A program made the translations under genes and the position numbers. The notes under the pieces were generated by a model. The model was not told the origin of the DNA and searched no databases. It saw nothing but the letters and a program-made list of their open reading frames with translations. A stretch of DNA of 64,000 nt from Lysinibacter cavernae (GTDB lineage: Bacteria; Actinomycetota; Actinomycetes; Actinomycetales; Microbacteriaceae), in NCBI RefSeq assembly GCF_011758565.1, contig NZ_JAAMOX010000001.1:907838-971837 (forward strand). The letters are read 5' to 3'. Position 1 is the first letter of the stretch. Each line of letters starts with the position of its first letter. Below, in pieces: positions 20,179 to 28,065 of the stretch.

Positions 20179-20487
20179 TCAGGCAGGCTGTTTCAGGTCG
20201 CAGGGCCGCGTCCCGTTCGGGATGCCCTCAGACTCACGAGGACCACGTCTTCCTAGAATGGGCGACTGACACAGCAGACAAGGCCGACGAGCACGTAGGC
20301 GCCGCGTATCCATCACGTATCGCTCACGGTATTCATACGTACATCCGGGGCATTCGTGGGTTGCGGCCACAATCTGATCTTTAATGAACATGAGGTTGTC
20401 CGGGGAGAATCTCGAGCGGAATGATCGCCATTCCGATGCTGGATTCTTGAACCTCAAGAAGGTTAACCAATACGGTAGCCGGGTCAT
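20179..20487 (-). CDS. Doubtful small frame with a two-CxxC zinc-ribbon-like pattern
   Basis: The frame from an ATG at 20487 contains HECPGC and, 17 residues later, CLLC, which could form a zinc ribbon. There is no ribosome binding site, no recognisable family and no clear codon bias, and the flanks are gene-poor. It may be a remnant or chance. Confidence 0.2.
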   Translation of the reverse strand: MTRLPYWLTFLRFKNPASEWRSFRSRFSPDNLMFIKDQIVAATHECPGCTYEYRERYVMDTRRLRARRPCLLCQSPILGRRGPRESEGIPNGTRPCDLKQPA

Positions 20488-20692
20488 GAGACTGCGGCTA
20501 CGAAGCAAACATAGGGGCTGGTTGTAGGGACCAGAAACAGGCCTGATGGCGCCGCAATCGCTACGCAACACATGTCACATGTGACGCGCAGACGCTTCGG
20601 CGCCGCAAGCCTGCAATCGCTGCTGCAAACACCTGACCACCGGTCTCAGGTGTATTGCACTGCGCTCGCAATTAACTGAGGGAAAGAACTTC

Positions 20693-22618
20693 ATGGCAAA
20701 AGACAACATGACTCGACTATCGCGGCAAGGGGTGCCCATCGCCGTCTCACTCTCACTGGCTTGGTTGCTGGTCGCTGGTGTCGGCGGGGCCGCATCGGCC
20801 ACGAACGAACAGACCGACCCAAGCAACAGCTCCGGCCAAGGAATCGAACAGATTTCACCCACCGACGGGGCCGGTGGCGAGGGGCAATCCGCCGCTACGA
20901 CTGCGGTGACCGGCCTGACTGCAGCCGAGCTCGCCGCTCCCGTGGAATGGGATGTAATGTTCCACGATGCCGCGCTTCGCACGTTAGTCCAAGAGGCGCT
21001 CGCACGTCTCGGCGTCGCGCCGGATAATGCGGTGCTCAGCGATCTTGGCAAGATTCAATCGTTATCCGGAGCGGATCGGGGAATCTCCAACCTCGACGGC
21101 ATTGCGAATCTGACACAATTGACGAGCCTCCACCTGCTCAACAACCCGGTCACAAGCCTCAACGCGCTTTCCGGAATGTCTCAACTGCAGGCTCTCACCG
21201 TTGATGGAGCACAGCTCCAAAACTTCGACGGACTCACTGCGTTGCCAAACCTCACGGGTCTCTCAGTGCGGGACAATCAGATCACGAGTCTCGCAGGAAT
21301 CTCGAACCTGAGCGCGCTCACAAGCCTGACCATTTCTGGCAACAAACTCACGAGCCTCGACGGCATCGCAGGCCTCACGAACCTCTCCGGACTCGACGTG
21401 TCAAACAACCAGCTCAGTTCGATCGACGTCACCGCGAACACTGCCCTGCGAGTGCTCGATGCAGCGGGTAACGCGGCACTCGAGCCTTCAGTAAGCTTCG
21501 TTCGAGGTGGTGCAACTCAATCGTTCCGGTTCGCGTCAACAACCGCAAATACGACCGGAATCAATACCATGGGCGGCGCCTACACGCTTAACGGCGGGCA
21601 GTACTCCTATGTCTATTCGAACGGCACCGGAAACTCGTCTGCCTTCTTCGGGCAAGAGTATGAGGTCGCAAACATTGACAGAACTCAGCCCCTCACGATG
21701 GGCACCACGTCGCGTGGTGTCACAAACTCCGATTTGTACAATGACACCATCAAGCGAAGCGAAGTTCGCACGGTCGATGACGACGGAACGATCCTGCATA
21801 CCGTGACCATCGAGAACGTATCGGCAGCCCCCATCACCTCTGCCTTCAACCAAATGATTGATACCGAGCTCAACGGCAACGATTCTGTCGCACTTGTCTC
21901 CGACGGCCAGGGCGGGGCAACCCTGCGCGACGACGCAATGGAGTTGTCTCTGCAACCCGTTGATGGCATCCAAGATATGTGGGCTGGTAGGTGGGGCGCC
22001 GGGTCAGGACCGTTGCTTACGGAGTTCATCACAGACGGGCTCGTGACCAATACGGCGGGGCACACTCGTGACGAGGTACTGGCAACGGGCGTCGACTCGG
22101 CCGTCTACTACAGCACACCGTCCGTGACTCTTGCACCCGCTCAGACGTACACATTCTCATATCGAGAGTCGCTCTACCTCGCAAACGACCCGTATTCGAT
22201 TCGTGTCAACTACGTTGCGAACGATGCGGTGACCGGCGAACCAACCACAGTTGGCCAGATCTCTCAGGACGGCGAACTCGACTCCGTTTGGGACCTGACC
22301 GGGCTGCCCGGCATGCCAGTAGGCTACGTACTCGACGCTGGCCGTCCCTCCCCCACCAGTGCAACCTATGGGGCAGCTGGACACCTCTCGACGGTGACTA
22401 TCTATGTCGTGGCAGAACCCGCCACAACTCCGGCCGACCCGACCAGTCCAAAGGATGCTTCCGCTCCGTTGGCAACCACAGCATCCACCGGAAACACGGC
22501 TGGCAATACGCTCACCGTGACTGGCGCCGACACCTTCTCGTCCCTGCTGTGGGCACTCGGTCTCGCGGCCGCAGGGGCGCTCGCCCTTGTGCTTCGACGA
22601 CGCTCCACACAACGCTAG
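20693..22618 (+). CDS. Leucine-rich-repeat cell-wall-anchored protein (641 aa)
   Basis: This is an internalin-like surface protein. The signal peptide spans about residues 1-38 (MAKDNMTRLSR, hydrophobic core, GAASA). From about 125 to 265 there are six to seven 22-residue leucine-rich repeats (L-SL-L--NPVTSLNAL, L-GLSV-DNQITSLAGI, LTSLTISGNKLTSLDGI, LSGLDVSNNQLSSID). A beta-rich region of about 320 residues follows, then a Pro/Thr/Ala-rich spacer. The C-terminus has LTVTG, a hydrophobic span and RRRSTQR, a variant sortase signal. The start ATG has GAGGGAAAG upstream. Leucine-rich repeats of this type bind proteins or glycans; the partner is unknown. A strong hairpin follows the stop, so it is probably monocistronic. 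Confidence 0.88.
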   Translation: MAKDNMTRLSRQGVPIAVSLSLAWLLVAGVGGAASATNEQTDPSNSSGQGIEQISPTDGAGGEGQSAATTAVTGLTAAELAAPVEWDVMFHDAALRTLVQEALARLGVAPDNAVLSDLGKIQSLSGADRGISNLDGIANLTQLTSLHLLNNPVTSLNALSGMSQLQALTVDGAQLQNFDGLTALPNLTGLSVRDNQITSLAGISNLSALTSLTISGNKLTSLDGIAGLTNLSGLDVSNNQLSSIDVTANTALRVLDAAGNAALEPSVSFVRGGATQSFRFASTTANTTGINTMGGAYTLNGGQYSYVYSNGTGNSSAFFGQEYEVANIDRTQPLTMGTTSRGVTNSDLYNDTIKRSEVRTVDDDGTILHTVTIENVSAAPITSAFNQMIDTELNGNDSVALVSDGQGGATLRDDAMELSLQPVDGIQDMWAGRWGAGSGPLLTEFITDGLVTNTAGHTRDEVLATGVDSAVYYSTPSVTLAPAQTYTFSYRESLYLANDPYSIRVNYVANDAVTGEPTTVGQISQDGELDSVWDLTGLPGMPVGYVLDAGRPSPTSATYGAAGHLSTVTIYVVAEPATTPADPTSPKDASAPLATTASTGNTAGNTLTVTGADTFSSLLWALGLAAAGALALVLRRRSTQR

Positions 22619-23051
22619 CGACAATCGAGAGCAGTGTCCGATGGGTGAGCTATGGTTCAAGCCGCCCATCGGACACACCACACAGATCACGCCTGCGAGG
22701 CTTGAGTAAACACAACGGATTGCATGCAACCGAATCCTGGCGCCAGCCGAGCGTCGTAACGCGGCGCCCAACCCTCCAACGAACATCAACTGCTCACGTC
22801 GCCCAGCGGAATGCTTTTTGCACAAGAACGCTGACCAGTCGTGACCTGTCGCATCCGAACCGGCCCTGATGTGTTGGCCCCTCGATAGGCCGGTTCCGAG
22901 CGAGGATCGATCAATTCGACCCCCTGCGGCCCTCTCATCGGCGTCGGCCAAAGGCCCACGCAAACGTTATTTTCTCGAGAACGTTATGAAATTCTCTCCT
23001 CGTCATCTCTGTACTGAATACCCCGCTACCGGGGCAAAAGGAGAAACAATC
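22619..23051. other. Intergenic region before the TasA/SipW-like module
   Basis: After the terminator-like hairpin at 22634-22676 there is no credible gene until 23052. Near the right end the heptamer AACGTTA occurs twice (22964-22970 and 22981-22987), 17 bp apart start to start. This could be a tandem regulator site or part of the module's promoter. Confidence 0.45.
22634..22676 (+). terminator. 12-bp stem hairpin after the leucine-rich-repeat gene
   Basis: GTGTCCGATGGG (22634-22645) pairs perfectly with CCCATCGGACAC (22665-22676), 16 nt past the stop codon. It is terminator-like by position, although no T-run follows. Confidence 0.6.
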
Positions 23052-23612
23052 ATGACGAACATTCACACCGGTGCTCGCAGAAGGACGACACAACTGCTTG
23101 TTGCTTGCGGCGTGATCGGCGGAGCCACTGTGCTCGGTCTTGCCTCAGCAGGCGGAACCCTTGCTGCGCTTTCGGCGAGCCAAACGATTCCGGGTGCAAC
23201 ACTCACGGCCGGGTCCCTTGACCTGACGCTGAATGGAGCGAGCACGGTCACCCTTGATGAGTTCTCGGTCCTCCCTGGCGCTCCTCAGGTTGCTCCGGTC
23301 ACTGTCGAAAACATCGGAACCACACCGATGGGTCTCACAACAACGATCGCCGTGAGCACGTCGGCCGCAATCAACGACCACTTCACAGCACGCGTCACTC
23401 CCGTGCCGAGCGCAACCACCTGTGTCCCAGGGCTTGCAGGAGCAGCGGACACGCTGGACGGATTTGCTGCCTCCGAGTTCGCCGACGTAGACCCAGGCGA
23501 ATCGATCGTTGTTTGCCTCGAACTCATGCTCGACGAGGCGACGCCGGTCGCGTTGAGCGGCCAGTCCGCTTCGTTCACAGCCACCGTAACTGGATCACAG
23601 AAAGCACGATGA
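23052..23612 (+). CDS. Small SipW-dependent-type (TasA/camelysin-like) secreted protein (186 aa)
   Basis: The start is the ATG at 23052, which has AAGGAG eight nt upstream; the longer open frame is ignored. The N-terminus (MTNIHTGARRRTTQ, long hydrophobic core, GGTLAALS) is followed by PGATLTAGSLDLTLNG. A signal sequence running into an AGSLDL strand is typical of TasA/camelysin and other SipW substrates. The mature part is a single beta-sandwich-like domain of about 145 residues with two cysteines. It leads the module, and the lectin gene starts one nt after its stop, so the two are coupled. It is probably a minor or starter fibre subunit. It lacks the A-W-N/S motif of the other candidates at the cleavage region. 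Confidence 0.75.
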   Translation: MTNIHTGARRRTTQLLVACGVIGGATVLGLASAGGTLAALSASQTIPGATLTAGSLDLTLNGASTVTLDEFSVLPGAPQVAPVTVENIGTTPMGLTTTIAVSTSAAINDHFTARVTPVPSATTCVPGLAGAADTLDGFAASEFADVDPGESIVVCLELMLDEATPVALSGQSASFTATVTGSQKAR

Positions 23613-23613
23613 G

Positions 23614-24933
23614 ATGACCACCACTCGTACTCGCAATATGCCTCAAATCAGTCGCCGCACCAAGCTGACCTCCTGTATCGCGGCTGTAGCAGCGTTTCTC
23701 GTAGCGTTGAGCGCGGCGCCAGCGGTTGCCTCTTGGTCGGCAACAGCTGCGGCTAGCAGTGCCGTCACAACTCCAACCGTGTCAATCGCACAGTCGGGGT
23801 TCGACGGGCTGAGCACTACGTTTCAACGAAACAGTAGCGACCAACGCGGTGGTTTCACCGTGACAAACACCGGTGCAATCGCGGGTACGTCCAGCCTCAG
23901 CGTGTCTGCGACGGGCGGAAATGCTGCCGGGATTGCCGTACGTGTGTGGCCGGCTTTCTCTGTTCAGGAATGTACCAACAACCCCGTACCTGCGAGCGCT
24001 GCACAAGGGACCTGGGCCTCGTTCCCAGTCCCAGCACCGACAACGCTTGAGCCGGGAACCTCACTGACCTACTGCGTGAACTCGACCGCCGGCGACCCCG
24101 ATTCGCTTGCAAGCGCCTCAGGCTCCCAGAACATGACGATGACCGCAACCGCTCAGCTCCGCGTGAGCTCATGGTTGGCGGTTGCACCAGCATCGGCAAC
24201 GTTCACCACACAGGGGTTCTTCCCACTTGCTTCTGTTCCTATGGTGGGGAACCAGAACAACTGGTTCGAGGTCAGATCTGTCAGCCGACCGAGTCAATGC
24301 TTGGACGTTTATAGTTCAGCCGCATCCGCAGGAACCGCCGTTCAGCTTTGGACTTGTGGACTGCAAGCAAACCAGCGTTTTGAAATCTATCCCCTGCAGA
24401 ACGGTCAATCAGGGATTCGTCCGAGGACTTCTGCGGAGATTTCCATCGGGCAATCCGCGAATACGAGCGTGCTTGCCGCTACCGGAAGTTCCTCCGCGAA
24501 CTGGCGGATCGAGCAGGCCACCCCGACGAGCTATCAGCTGCTCAATGCCGATACCAAGCTCTGTCTCACGGTGGTCGATACGACCCAGAGCGCGTTGTCC
24601 ACCTGTACTGGCGACGCGTCCCAGCAGTTCACCCTGACTCGAGACCCACTCACCTGTTCAGCAGCCGGGGCGAACATCAACTTCCTGTTCAACTCAGCAT
24701 CGCACACACGGGCCTACACGATACAGAACAAGGTTGGTGCGGGTCCATGGACAAACGCTTACACGACGCCAACCCTCACAGTGACCAGTTATGGGCTGAC
24801 CCGTTCAATGTTCCTTGCAGGGGACGCGACGCTAGACATTCGGGTTGTTGATCCCCAGGGGAATGTGCTCTACAGCGGCATGACCGCCGTCACCACGGGC
24901 ACCAGCATTGCCTGCGGCGCCGGCTTCGCCTGA
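23614..24933 (+). CDS. Secreted protein with ricin-B-type lectin domain (439 aa)
   Basis: This is a probable carbohydrate-binding exported protein. The signal region is long (SCIAAVAAFLVALSAAPAVA) and followed by SWSATAAASSA, the aromatic-after-cleavage pattern seen in actinobacterial SipW substrates. An N-terminal beta domain covers about 50-200. A beta-trefoil lectin-like segment at about 210-345 shows CLDVY, GTAVQLWTC, NQRF, then LCLTVVD and the CTGDASQQF motif, matching the QxW/QxF pattern. The last 90 residues are unassigned. Its ATG lies one nt after the upstream stop (TGAGATG), so it is translationally coupled to the 186-aa protein. A 64-bp diverged copy of its QxF segment lies near 28.1 kb. 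It may place a lectin on or near TasA-like fibres. Confidence 0.75.
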   Translation: MTTTRTRNMPQISRRTKLTSCIAAVAAFLVALSAAPAVASWSATAAASSAVTTPTVSIAQSGFDGLSTTFQRNSSDQRGGFTVTNTGAIAGTSSLSVSATGGNAAGIAVRVWPAFSVQECTNNPVPASAAQGTWASFPVPAPTTLEPGTSLTYCVNSTAGDPDSLASASGSQNMTMTATAQLRVSSWLAVAPASATFTTQGFFPLASVPMVGNQNNWFEVRSVSRPSQCLDVYSSAASAGTAVQLWTCGLQANQRFEIYPLQNGQSGIRPRTSAEISIGQSANTSVLAATGSSSANWRIEQATPTSYQLLNADTKLCLTVVDTTQSALSTCTGDASQQFTLTRDPLTCSAAGANINFLFNSASHTRAYTIQNKVGAGPWTNAYTTPTLTVTSYGLTRSMFLAGDATLDIRVVDPQGNVLYSGMTAVTTGTSIACGAGFA

Positions 24934-25055
24934 TCAAACCCTCATGAACCACAAAAAAACTTGAGACGGGCGTTATGGATGCATACGTTTCGCGTCTCTT
25001 CAATGAAGCACACAAGAAGACCGCTTCACCTTCACCACAAACAAAGGAAACCCAC

Positions 25056-25595
25056 ATGAACAAGCTGACCAAAAGCACCCTCGCCGTCACAACCGGAATT
25101 GCTCTTCTCATGGGAGGGGCAGGAACCCTCGCCTTCTGGAACGACACCATTGATGCAGGATCCACCGGCTCAATCACGGCAGGTACGCTCTCGTTGTCAA
25201 ATTCAAGCGCCGGCACGTGGACCGACCAGAACGGCCAGGGTATCGATATCGCCAACTTCCGTGCGGTTCCGGGCGACACCCTTACCTACAACACAACGGT
25301 CGATGTTGCCGCAATTGGTGACAACCTGACGGGCACCATCGAAATTGGCACTGCCTCGATCGCACCAGCTACAGCGGGCGTCTCCGATACGGAGCTCGCA
25401 GCCCTTCTCACCGACTCCGCAACCTTTACGGTCAACGGCTCAGCGGGAAGCACGTTCACGGCAACCGGCACGCCTCAGTCTGTTGGAGTCACTGTCACCA
25501 TCACCTGGCCATCGGGAACCCCCGCAGCTGACAACCTCGCAAAACTCGGCAATGTCTCGCTTGCAGACTTCGCTATCACGGCGACCCAAGCCTAA
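25056..25595 (+). CDS. SipW-dependent-type signal-peptide protein, putative fibre subunit (179 aa)
   Basis: The start ATG at 25056 has AAAGGAAA before it. The N-terminus MNKLTKSTLAVTTG runs into a hydrophobic core and GGAGTLAFWNDT, the alternate-type signal peptide that SipW recognises. SITAGTLSLS follows the cleavage region. The mature part of about 150 residues is beta-rich, Thr/Ser/Ala-rich and Cys-free, as in secreted fibre or matrix proteins. It is a close paralogue of the 186-aa protein at 26281, sharing MNKLTKS, the ID/NL-FR/YRV-PGD core and a shared I-W-P segment. A stable hairpin separates it from sipW, which would allow more of this subunit than of the peptidase. I infer it is the main structural component; assembly is untested. 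Confidence 0.78.
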   Translation: MNKLTKSTLAVTTGIALLMGGAGTLAFWNDTIDAGSTGSITAGTLSLSNSSAGTWTDQNGQGIDIANFRAVPGDTLTYNTTVDVAAIGDNLTGTIEIGTASIAPATAGVSDTELAALLTDSATFTVNGSAGSTFTATGTPQSVGVTVTITWPSGTPAADNLAKLGNVSLADFAITATQA

Positions 25596-25603
25596 TCCGC
25601 GCT

Positions 25604-25627
25604 GGGCGGGGATAATCATCCCCGCCC
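25604..25627 (+). terminator. Strong intercistronic hairpin before sipW (partial terminator or RNA stabiliser)
   Basis: GGGCGGGGAT (25604-25613) and ATCCCCGCCC (25618-25627) form a perfect 10-bp stem with a 4-nt loop AATC. It starts 8 nt past the fibre gene's stop and lies 40 nt before the sipW ATG. With no T-tract, it fits partial read-through or protection of the upstream mRNA's 3' end. Confidence 0.6.
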
Positions 25628-25667
25628 CGGCTCCTCTGTCTGACTACCCAAAGGGAACGAACGATTG

Positions 25668-26288
25668 ATGTCCACTCACACCACCTCCGCAACGGATAGG
25701 TCGCCCGGCGGCCTCGCCAACAAGTCGCTTAGGTTTGCAGGGAGCGCCATCGGAATGCTGATATTGGTTGGGCTACTGCTCGTTGCGGGTGCCACGATAG
25801 CCATCCCCGCAATAATCGGAGCCACTCCCCTCGCGGTTCTCACCTCGTCGATGGAACCAACCTACCCACCTGGAACCCTCGTGGTGGTGCGGCCAACTCC
25901 TGCGGATGAAATCCGGGTGGGAGACGTGATTACCTTTCAACTGAAATCCGGGCAACAAGCGGTCGTCACACATCGCGTCGTCGAGAACGCGGTGAATTCT
26001 TCCGGTGAGCATGTCTTTCAGACACAGGGTGATCATAATCCCTCACCAGATGTCCAACCGGTGAGGGAGGTTCAGCTGAAGGGAAAACTCATCTACGCTG
26101 TTCCCGCCCTCGGCTGGGTTCAAAACGCGCTCAACGGCGACACCCGTGCGCTCCTCATCCCCTTCATTGCCGGTGGGCTGTTTCTGTACGCAGCAATCAC
26201 CCTCGTGAGAGCTGCGGTAGATCGCAGAAAGGCAAAATCACCGAGTCCAAATTGCGCCTATGGGAGGTCTCAATTACGCCATGAATAA
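25668..26288 (+). CDS. sipW: Signal peptidase I, SipW type (206 aa)
   Basis: This is a membrane-bound type I signal peptidase that removes alternate-type signal peptides. An N-terminal transmembrane span covers about residues 25-50. The catalytic serine is in LTSSMEPTYPPG (about residue 65). The His-containing box THRVV (about 105) takes the place of the Lys of bacterial P-type enzymes, marking the ER-type Ser-His enzymes that include SipW. A GDHNPSPD motif follows, and a second membrane span (LLIPFIAGGLFLYAAITLV) lies near the C-terminus. AAAGGGA precedes either ATG 25668 or the TTG just before it. Its stop overlaps the next gene's ATG (ATGAATAA), so it is coupled to it. The flanking genes are its likely substrates. 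Confidence 0.88.
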   Translation: MSTHTTSATDRSPGGLANKSLRFAGSAIGMLILVGLLLVAGATIAIPAIIGATPLAVLTSSMEPTYPPGTLVVVRPTPADEIRVGDVITFQLKSGQQAVVTHRVVENAVNSSGEHVFQTQGDHNPSPDVQPVREVQLKGKLIYAVPALGWVQNALNGDTRALLIPFIAGGLFLYAAITLVRAAVDRRKAKSPSPNCAYGRSQLRHE

Positions 26289-26841
26289 GCTCACCAAAAG
26301 CCTCATCGCAACAGCCACGGGCACCGCCCTCCTCATTGGGGGCGGTGGCACGCTTGCCGCTTGGAACAGCGGAGCGTTCGCTTCCCTCGCGGCAACCATC
26401 AGTGCCGGCGACCTGAGTCTTTCTGCTCCGGAGCCGGGGAAATGGTCGAACAGCACAGGCGAGACCATCAACCTTGACGAATACCGTGTTGCGCCCGGCG
26501 ACATTCTTCTGTACGAAACCACAGTTGATCTCACTGCAAAAGGCGACAACCTGCACGGGGAAATAACCCTCGACCCGACATCTATCAGCCCAGCAAATCC
26601 AGGAAAGCCAGAAGACGTGGCCCTCGCGACCCGTCTGCTGAAGTCAGCCGCTATCGCTGTCAACGGACGCAGTGAGGCGGTGTTCACGGCGTCACCCGGA
26701 ACCCAGCAAATTCGAGTTTCGACAACAATCTCCTGGCCAGACGAAGAACTCCCCGCGTTAGATAACACTGCGATGCAGGGCAGCGTTATATTGTCGGGGC
26801 TCACGTTTACCGCGACACAAACCATTCCCTCGTCTGACTAA
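26281..26841 (+). CDS. SipW-dependent-type signal-peptide protein, paralogue of the 25056 product (186 aa)
   Basis: The ATG at 26281 overlaps the sipW stop and has GGGAGGT 12 nt upstream. The N-terminus (MNKLTKSLIATATG, hydrophobic core, GGGGTLAAWNSG) is the same alternate-type signal as in the 179-aa paralogue, followed by ATISAGDLSLS. The mature domain keeps the paralogue's order: GKWSN, a YRVAPGDILLYETTVDLTAKGDNL block, and TISWP. It is Cys-free and beta-rich. Two related subunits plus one peptidase is the layout of TasA/TapA-like fibre operons, though neither can be assigned as anchor or polymer from sequence alone. Confidence 0.78.
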   Translation: MNKLTKSLIATATGTALLIGGGGTLAAWNSGAFASLAATISAGDLSLSAPEPGKWSNSTGETINLDEYRVAPGDILLYETTVDLTAKGDNLHGEITLDPTSISPANPGKPEDVALATRLLKSAAIAVNGRSEAVFTASPGTQQIRVSTTISWPDEELPALDNTAMQGSVILSGLTFTATQTIPSSD

Positions 26842-26876
26842 CACCCCGCGCCCTCAACTTCGCAACTATCAATTAT

Positions 26877-26906
26877 TTGGCCCGGACAATAAAGAAGGTA
26901 GATAAT
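26877..26906 (+). promoter_or_regulatory. Promoter of the sigma-factor gene, leaderless type
   Basis: TTGGCC (26877-26882) as a weak -35 and GATAAT (26901-26906) as -10 are 18 bp apart. Six nt after the -10 comes the ATG at 26913, so the transcript would start at or next to the start codon. Confidence 0.6.
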
Positions 26907-26912
26907 TCTCTA

Positions 26913-27551
26913 ATGGAACGAACACAGGCCGACGGAAGCGTGAGCGATACCGAGCTCGTTGAACGATTCCGGTCAGGCGATTCCGAAGCGGCTGCTATTT
27001 TGCATCACCGTCATTACGAAATGGCTATTCGACTTGCTCGCCGCACCGGTCCGCACCCAAATGATGCCGAGGAGATCGCGAGCGATTCATTCTCCAGGGT
27101 ACTTGAGGCAATTCGCAAGGGTGGCGGCCCGACCGATTCTTTCTCTCTCTACCTTCGCTCCACCGTTCGTAACGCTTCCTTTAGCGAGCTTCGACACCGC
27201 GCACGGATGCGCACGATTGATAATGTCGAGCGTGTCGTTATCGACCATGTGCCTGACCACGCCGACTTTGGACGAGATCTAGATTTCGACCTCACCGAGG
27301 CCTTTGCCGGGCTCTCAGAGAGACACCGCCAGGTGCTAACTTCTCGCATTCTGGAAGGAAAGTCAAACCGTGAATCAGCGGCTGAACTCCAGATGACCCC
27401 AACGGGAGAGGCCATGCTCTATCATCGGGCCAGACGAGCGCTCAAGAGAAGCTATCTCGAAAGCGACGGGGGTCGCCTGTACCTGGCGATGGCCGCGATA
27501 CGCGGGCGAATGCATTTGCGCTCCCGCGAAGACAACACGACTGACAGCTAA
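26913..27551 (+). CDS. RNA polymerase sigma-70-family factor, ECF-like (212 aa)
   Basis: The start is the ATG at 26913, supported by the GATAAT box six nt upstream. A region-2-like segment (about 10-100: DTELVERFRSGDSEAA, NDAEEIASDSFSRVLEAIR) binds core polymerase and the -10 element. A region-4-like HTH (about 130-185: GLSERHRQVLTSRILEGKSN, then an HTH ending HRARRALKRSY) binds -35. A 30-residue basic tail follows. No anti-sigma gene is adjacent; upstream is the TasA/SipW module in the same direction and downstream is a separately promoted cupin gene. It may direct transcription of the surface genes, but I saw no shared promoter motif that proves this. Confidence 0.85.
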   Translation: MERTQADGSVSDTELVERFRSGDSEAAAILHHRHYEMAIRLARRTGPHPNDAEEIASDSFSRVLEAIRKGGGPTDSFSLYLRSTVRNASFSELRHRARMRTIDNVERVVIDHVPDHADFGRDLDFDLTEAFAGLSERHRQVLTSRILEGKSNRESAAELQMTPTGEAMLYHRARRALKRSYLESDGGRLYLAMAAIRGRMHLRSREDNTTDS

Positions 27552-27642
27552 CCAACGTCACGCTCACCGGCAAGGGTTTTTGCCACAACCCGGTTGTTGA
27601 CGAGCCGGTTTCCCTGATCCTTCTCGGCAACCGCCAAGGCCA

Positions 27643-27660
27643 CAGAAACGATCGTTTCTG
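27643..27660. promoter_or_regulatory. Perfect 18-bp palindrome over the -35 region of the cupin gene
   Basis: CAGAAACGATCGTTTCTG is its own reverse complement. It ends 5 bp before the -10 box of the cupin gene, so a bound repressor would block polymerase. The regulator is not identifiable. Confidence 0.65.
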
Positions 27661-27665
27661 CGGCC

Positions 27666-27671
27666 TAGAAT
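27666..27671 (+). promoter_or_regulatory. -10 box of a leaderless cupin transcript
   Basis: TAGAAT is followed by six nt and the ATG at 27678, leaving no room for a ribosome binding site. Confidence 0.65.
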
Positions 27672-27677
27672 ATTCCC

Positions 27678-28061
27678 ATGACGAGTCTTCACGGAATCAA
27701 TATCGCTGCCGAGCTTGCTCAGGTTCAAACCTATTGGACACCTCGAGTTGTCGGTCGGGTCAACGACCAATACGTCAAAGTAGCCAAACTGCTCGGTGAG
27801 CTGGTGTGGCACGCCCACGATGCCGAGGACGAAATGTTCCTGGTCGTATCGGGCCGGCTTCGCATTCAGCTCCCCGACGACCAGGAGGTTGTGCTCGAAC
27901 CTGGGCAGTTCTACGTCGTGCCCCGAGGCGTGCAGCATAATCCGATCGCAGATGAGGTAGTGGAGATTGTCCTGATCGAAACGGTGACCACCGCACACAC
28001 GGGTGACGTTATTGTCGATGGCACCGTTCCGGTCGATGAACAACTTGGAAGCTTCCGCTAG
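27678..28061 (+). CDS. Small cupin-domain protein (127 aa)
   Basis: This is a single-domain metal-binding beta-barrel. The first cupin box reads WHAHDAEDEMFLVVSG (His-x-His, Glu, Gly in the usual spacing) and the second PGQFYVVPRGVQHNP carries the third His. A WHxHxxxDE start is common in small cupins related to mannose-6-phosphate isomerase-type folds. The catalytic role, if any, is unknown. The gene is apparently leaderless under a palindrome-controlled promoter. It converges on a giant surface gene, and only 122 bp including a lectin-gene fragment separate the two stops. Confidence 0.82.
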   Translation: MTSLHGINIAAELAQVQTYWTPRVVGRVNDQYVKVAKLLGELVWHAHDAEDEMFLVVSGRLRIQLPDDQEVVLEPGQFYVVPRGVQHNPIADEVVEIVLIETVTTAHTGDVIVDGTVPVDEQLGSFR

Positions 28062-28065
28062 TCAA

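Larger units (their letters stand above)
19127..20692. other. 1.5-kb stretch without a convincing gene
   Basis: Short overlapping frames occur on both strands, but none has family motifs, a ribosome binding site or biased third positions over a useful length. It holds an inverted repeat at 19764-19805, a perfect palindrome GTCACATGTGAC at 20574-20585 about 107 bp before the leucine-rich-repeat gene, and one weak zinc-ribbon-like frame at 20179-20487. It may be decayed coding sequence, a small-RNA locus, or a long regulatory region. Confidence 0.5.

Noticed and set aside
22157-22963. 268-codon reverse frame over the LRR gene end and the following gap
   Set aside because: It overlaps the conserved LRR protein's C-terminus, has no motif and carries no ribosome binding site.
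24963-24998. GAGACG...CGTCTC inverted repeat before the first fibre gene
   Set aside because: The stem is only six to eight bp with a gap and a long loop, too weak to call a terminator or operator.
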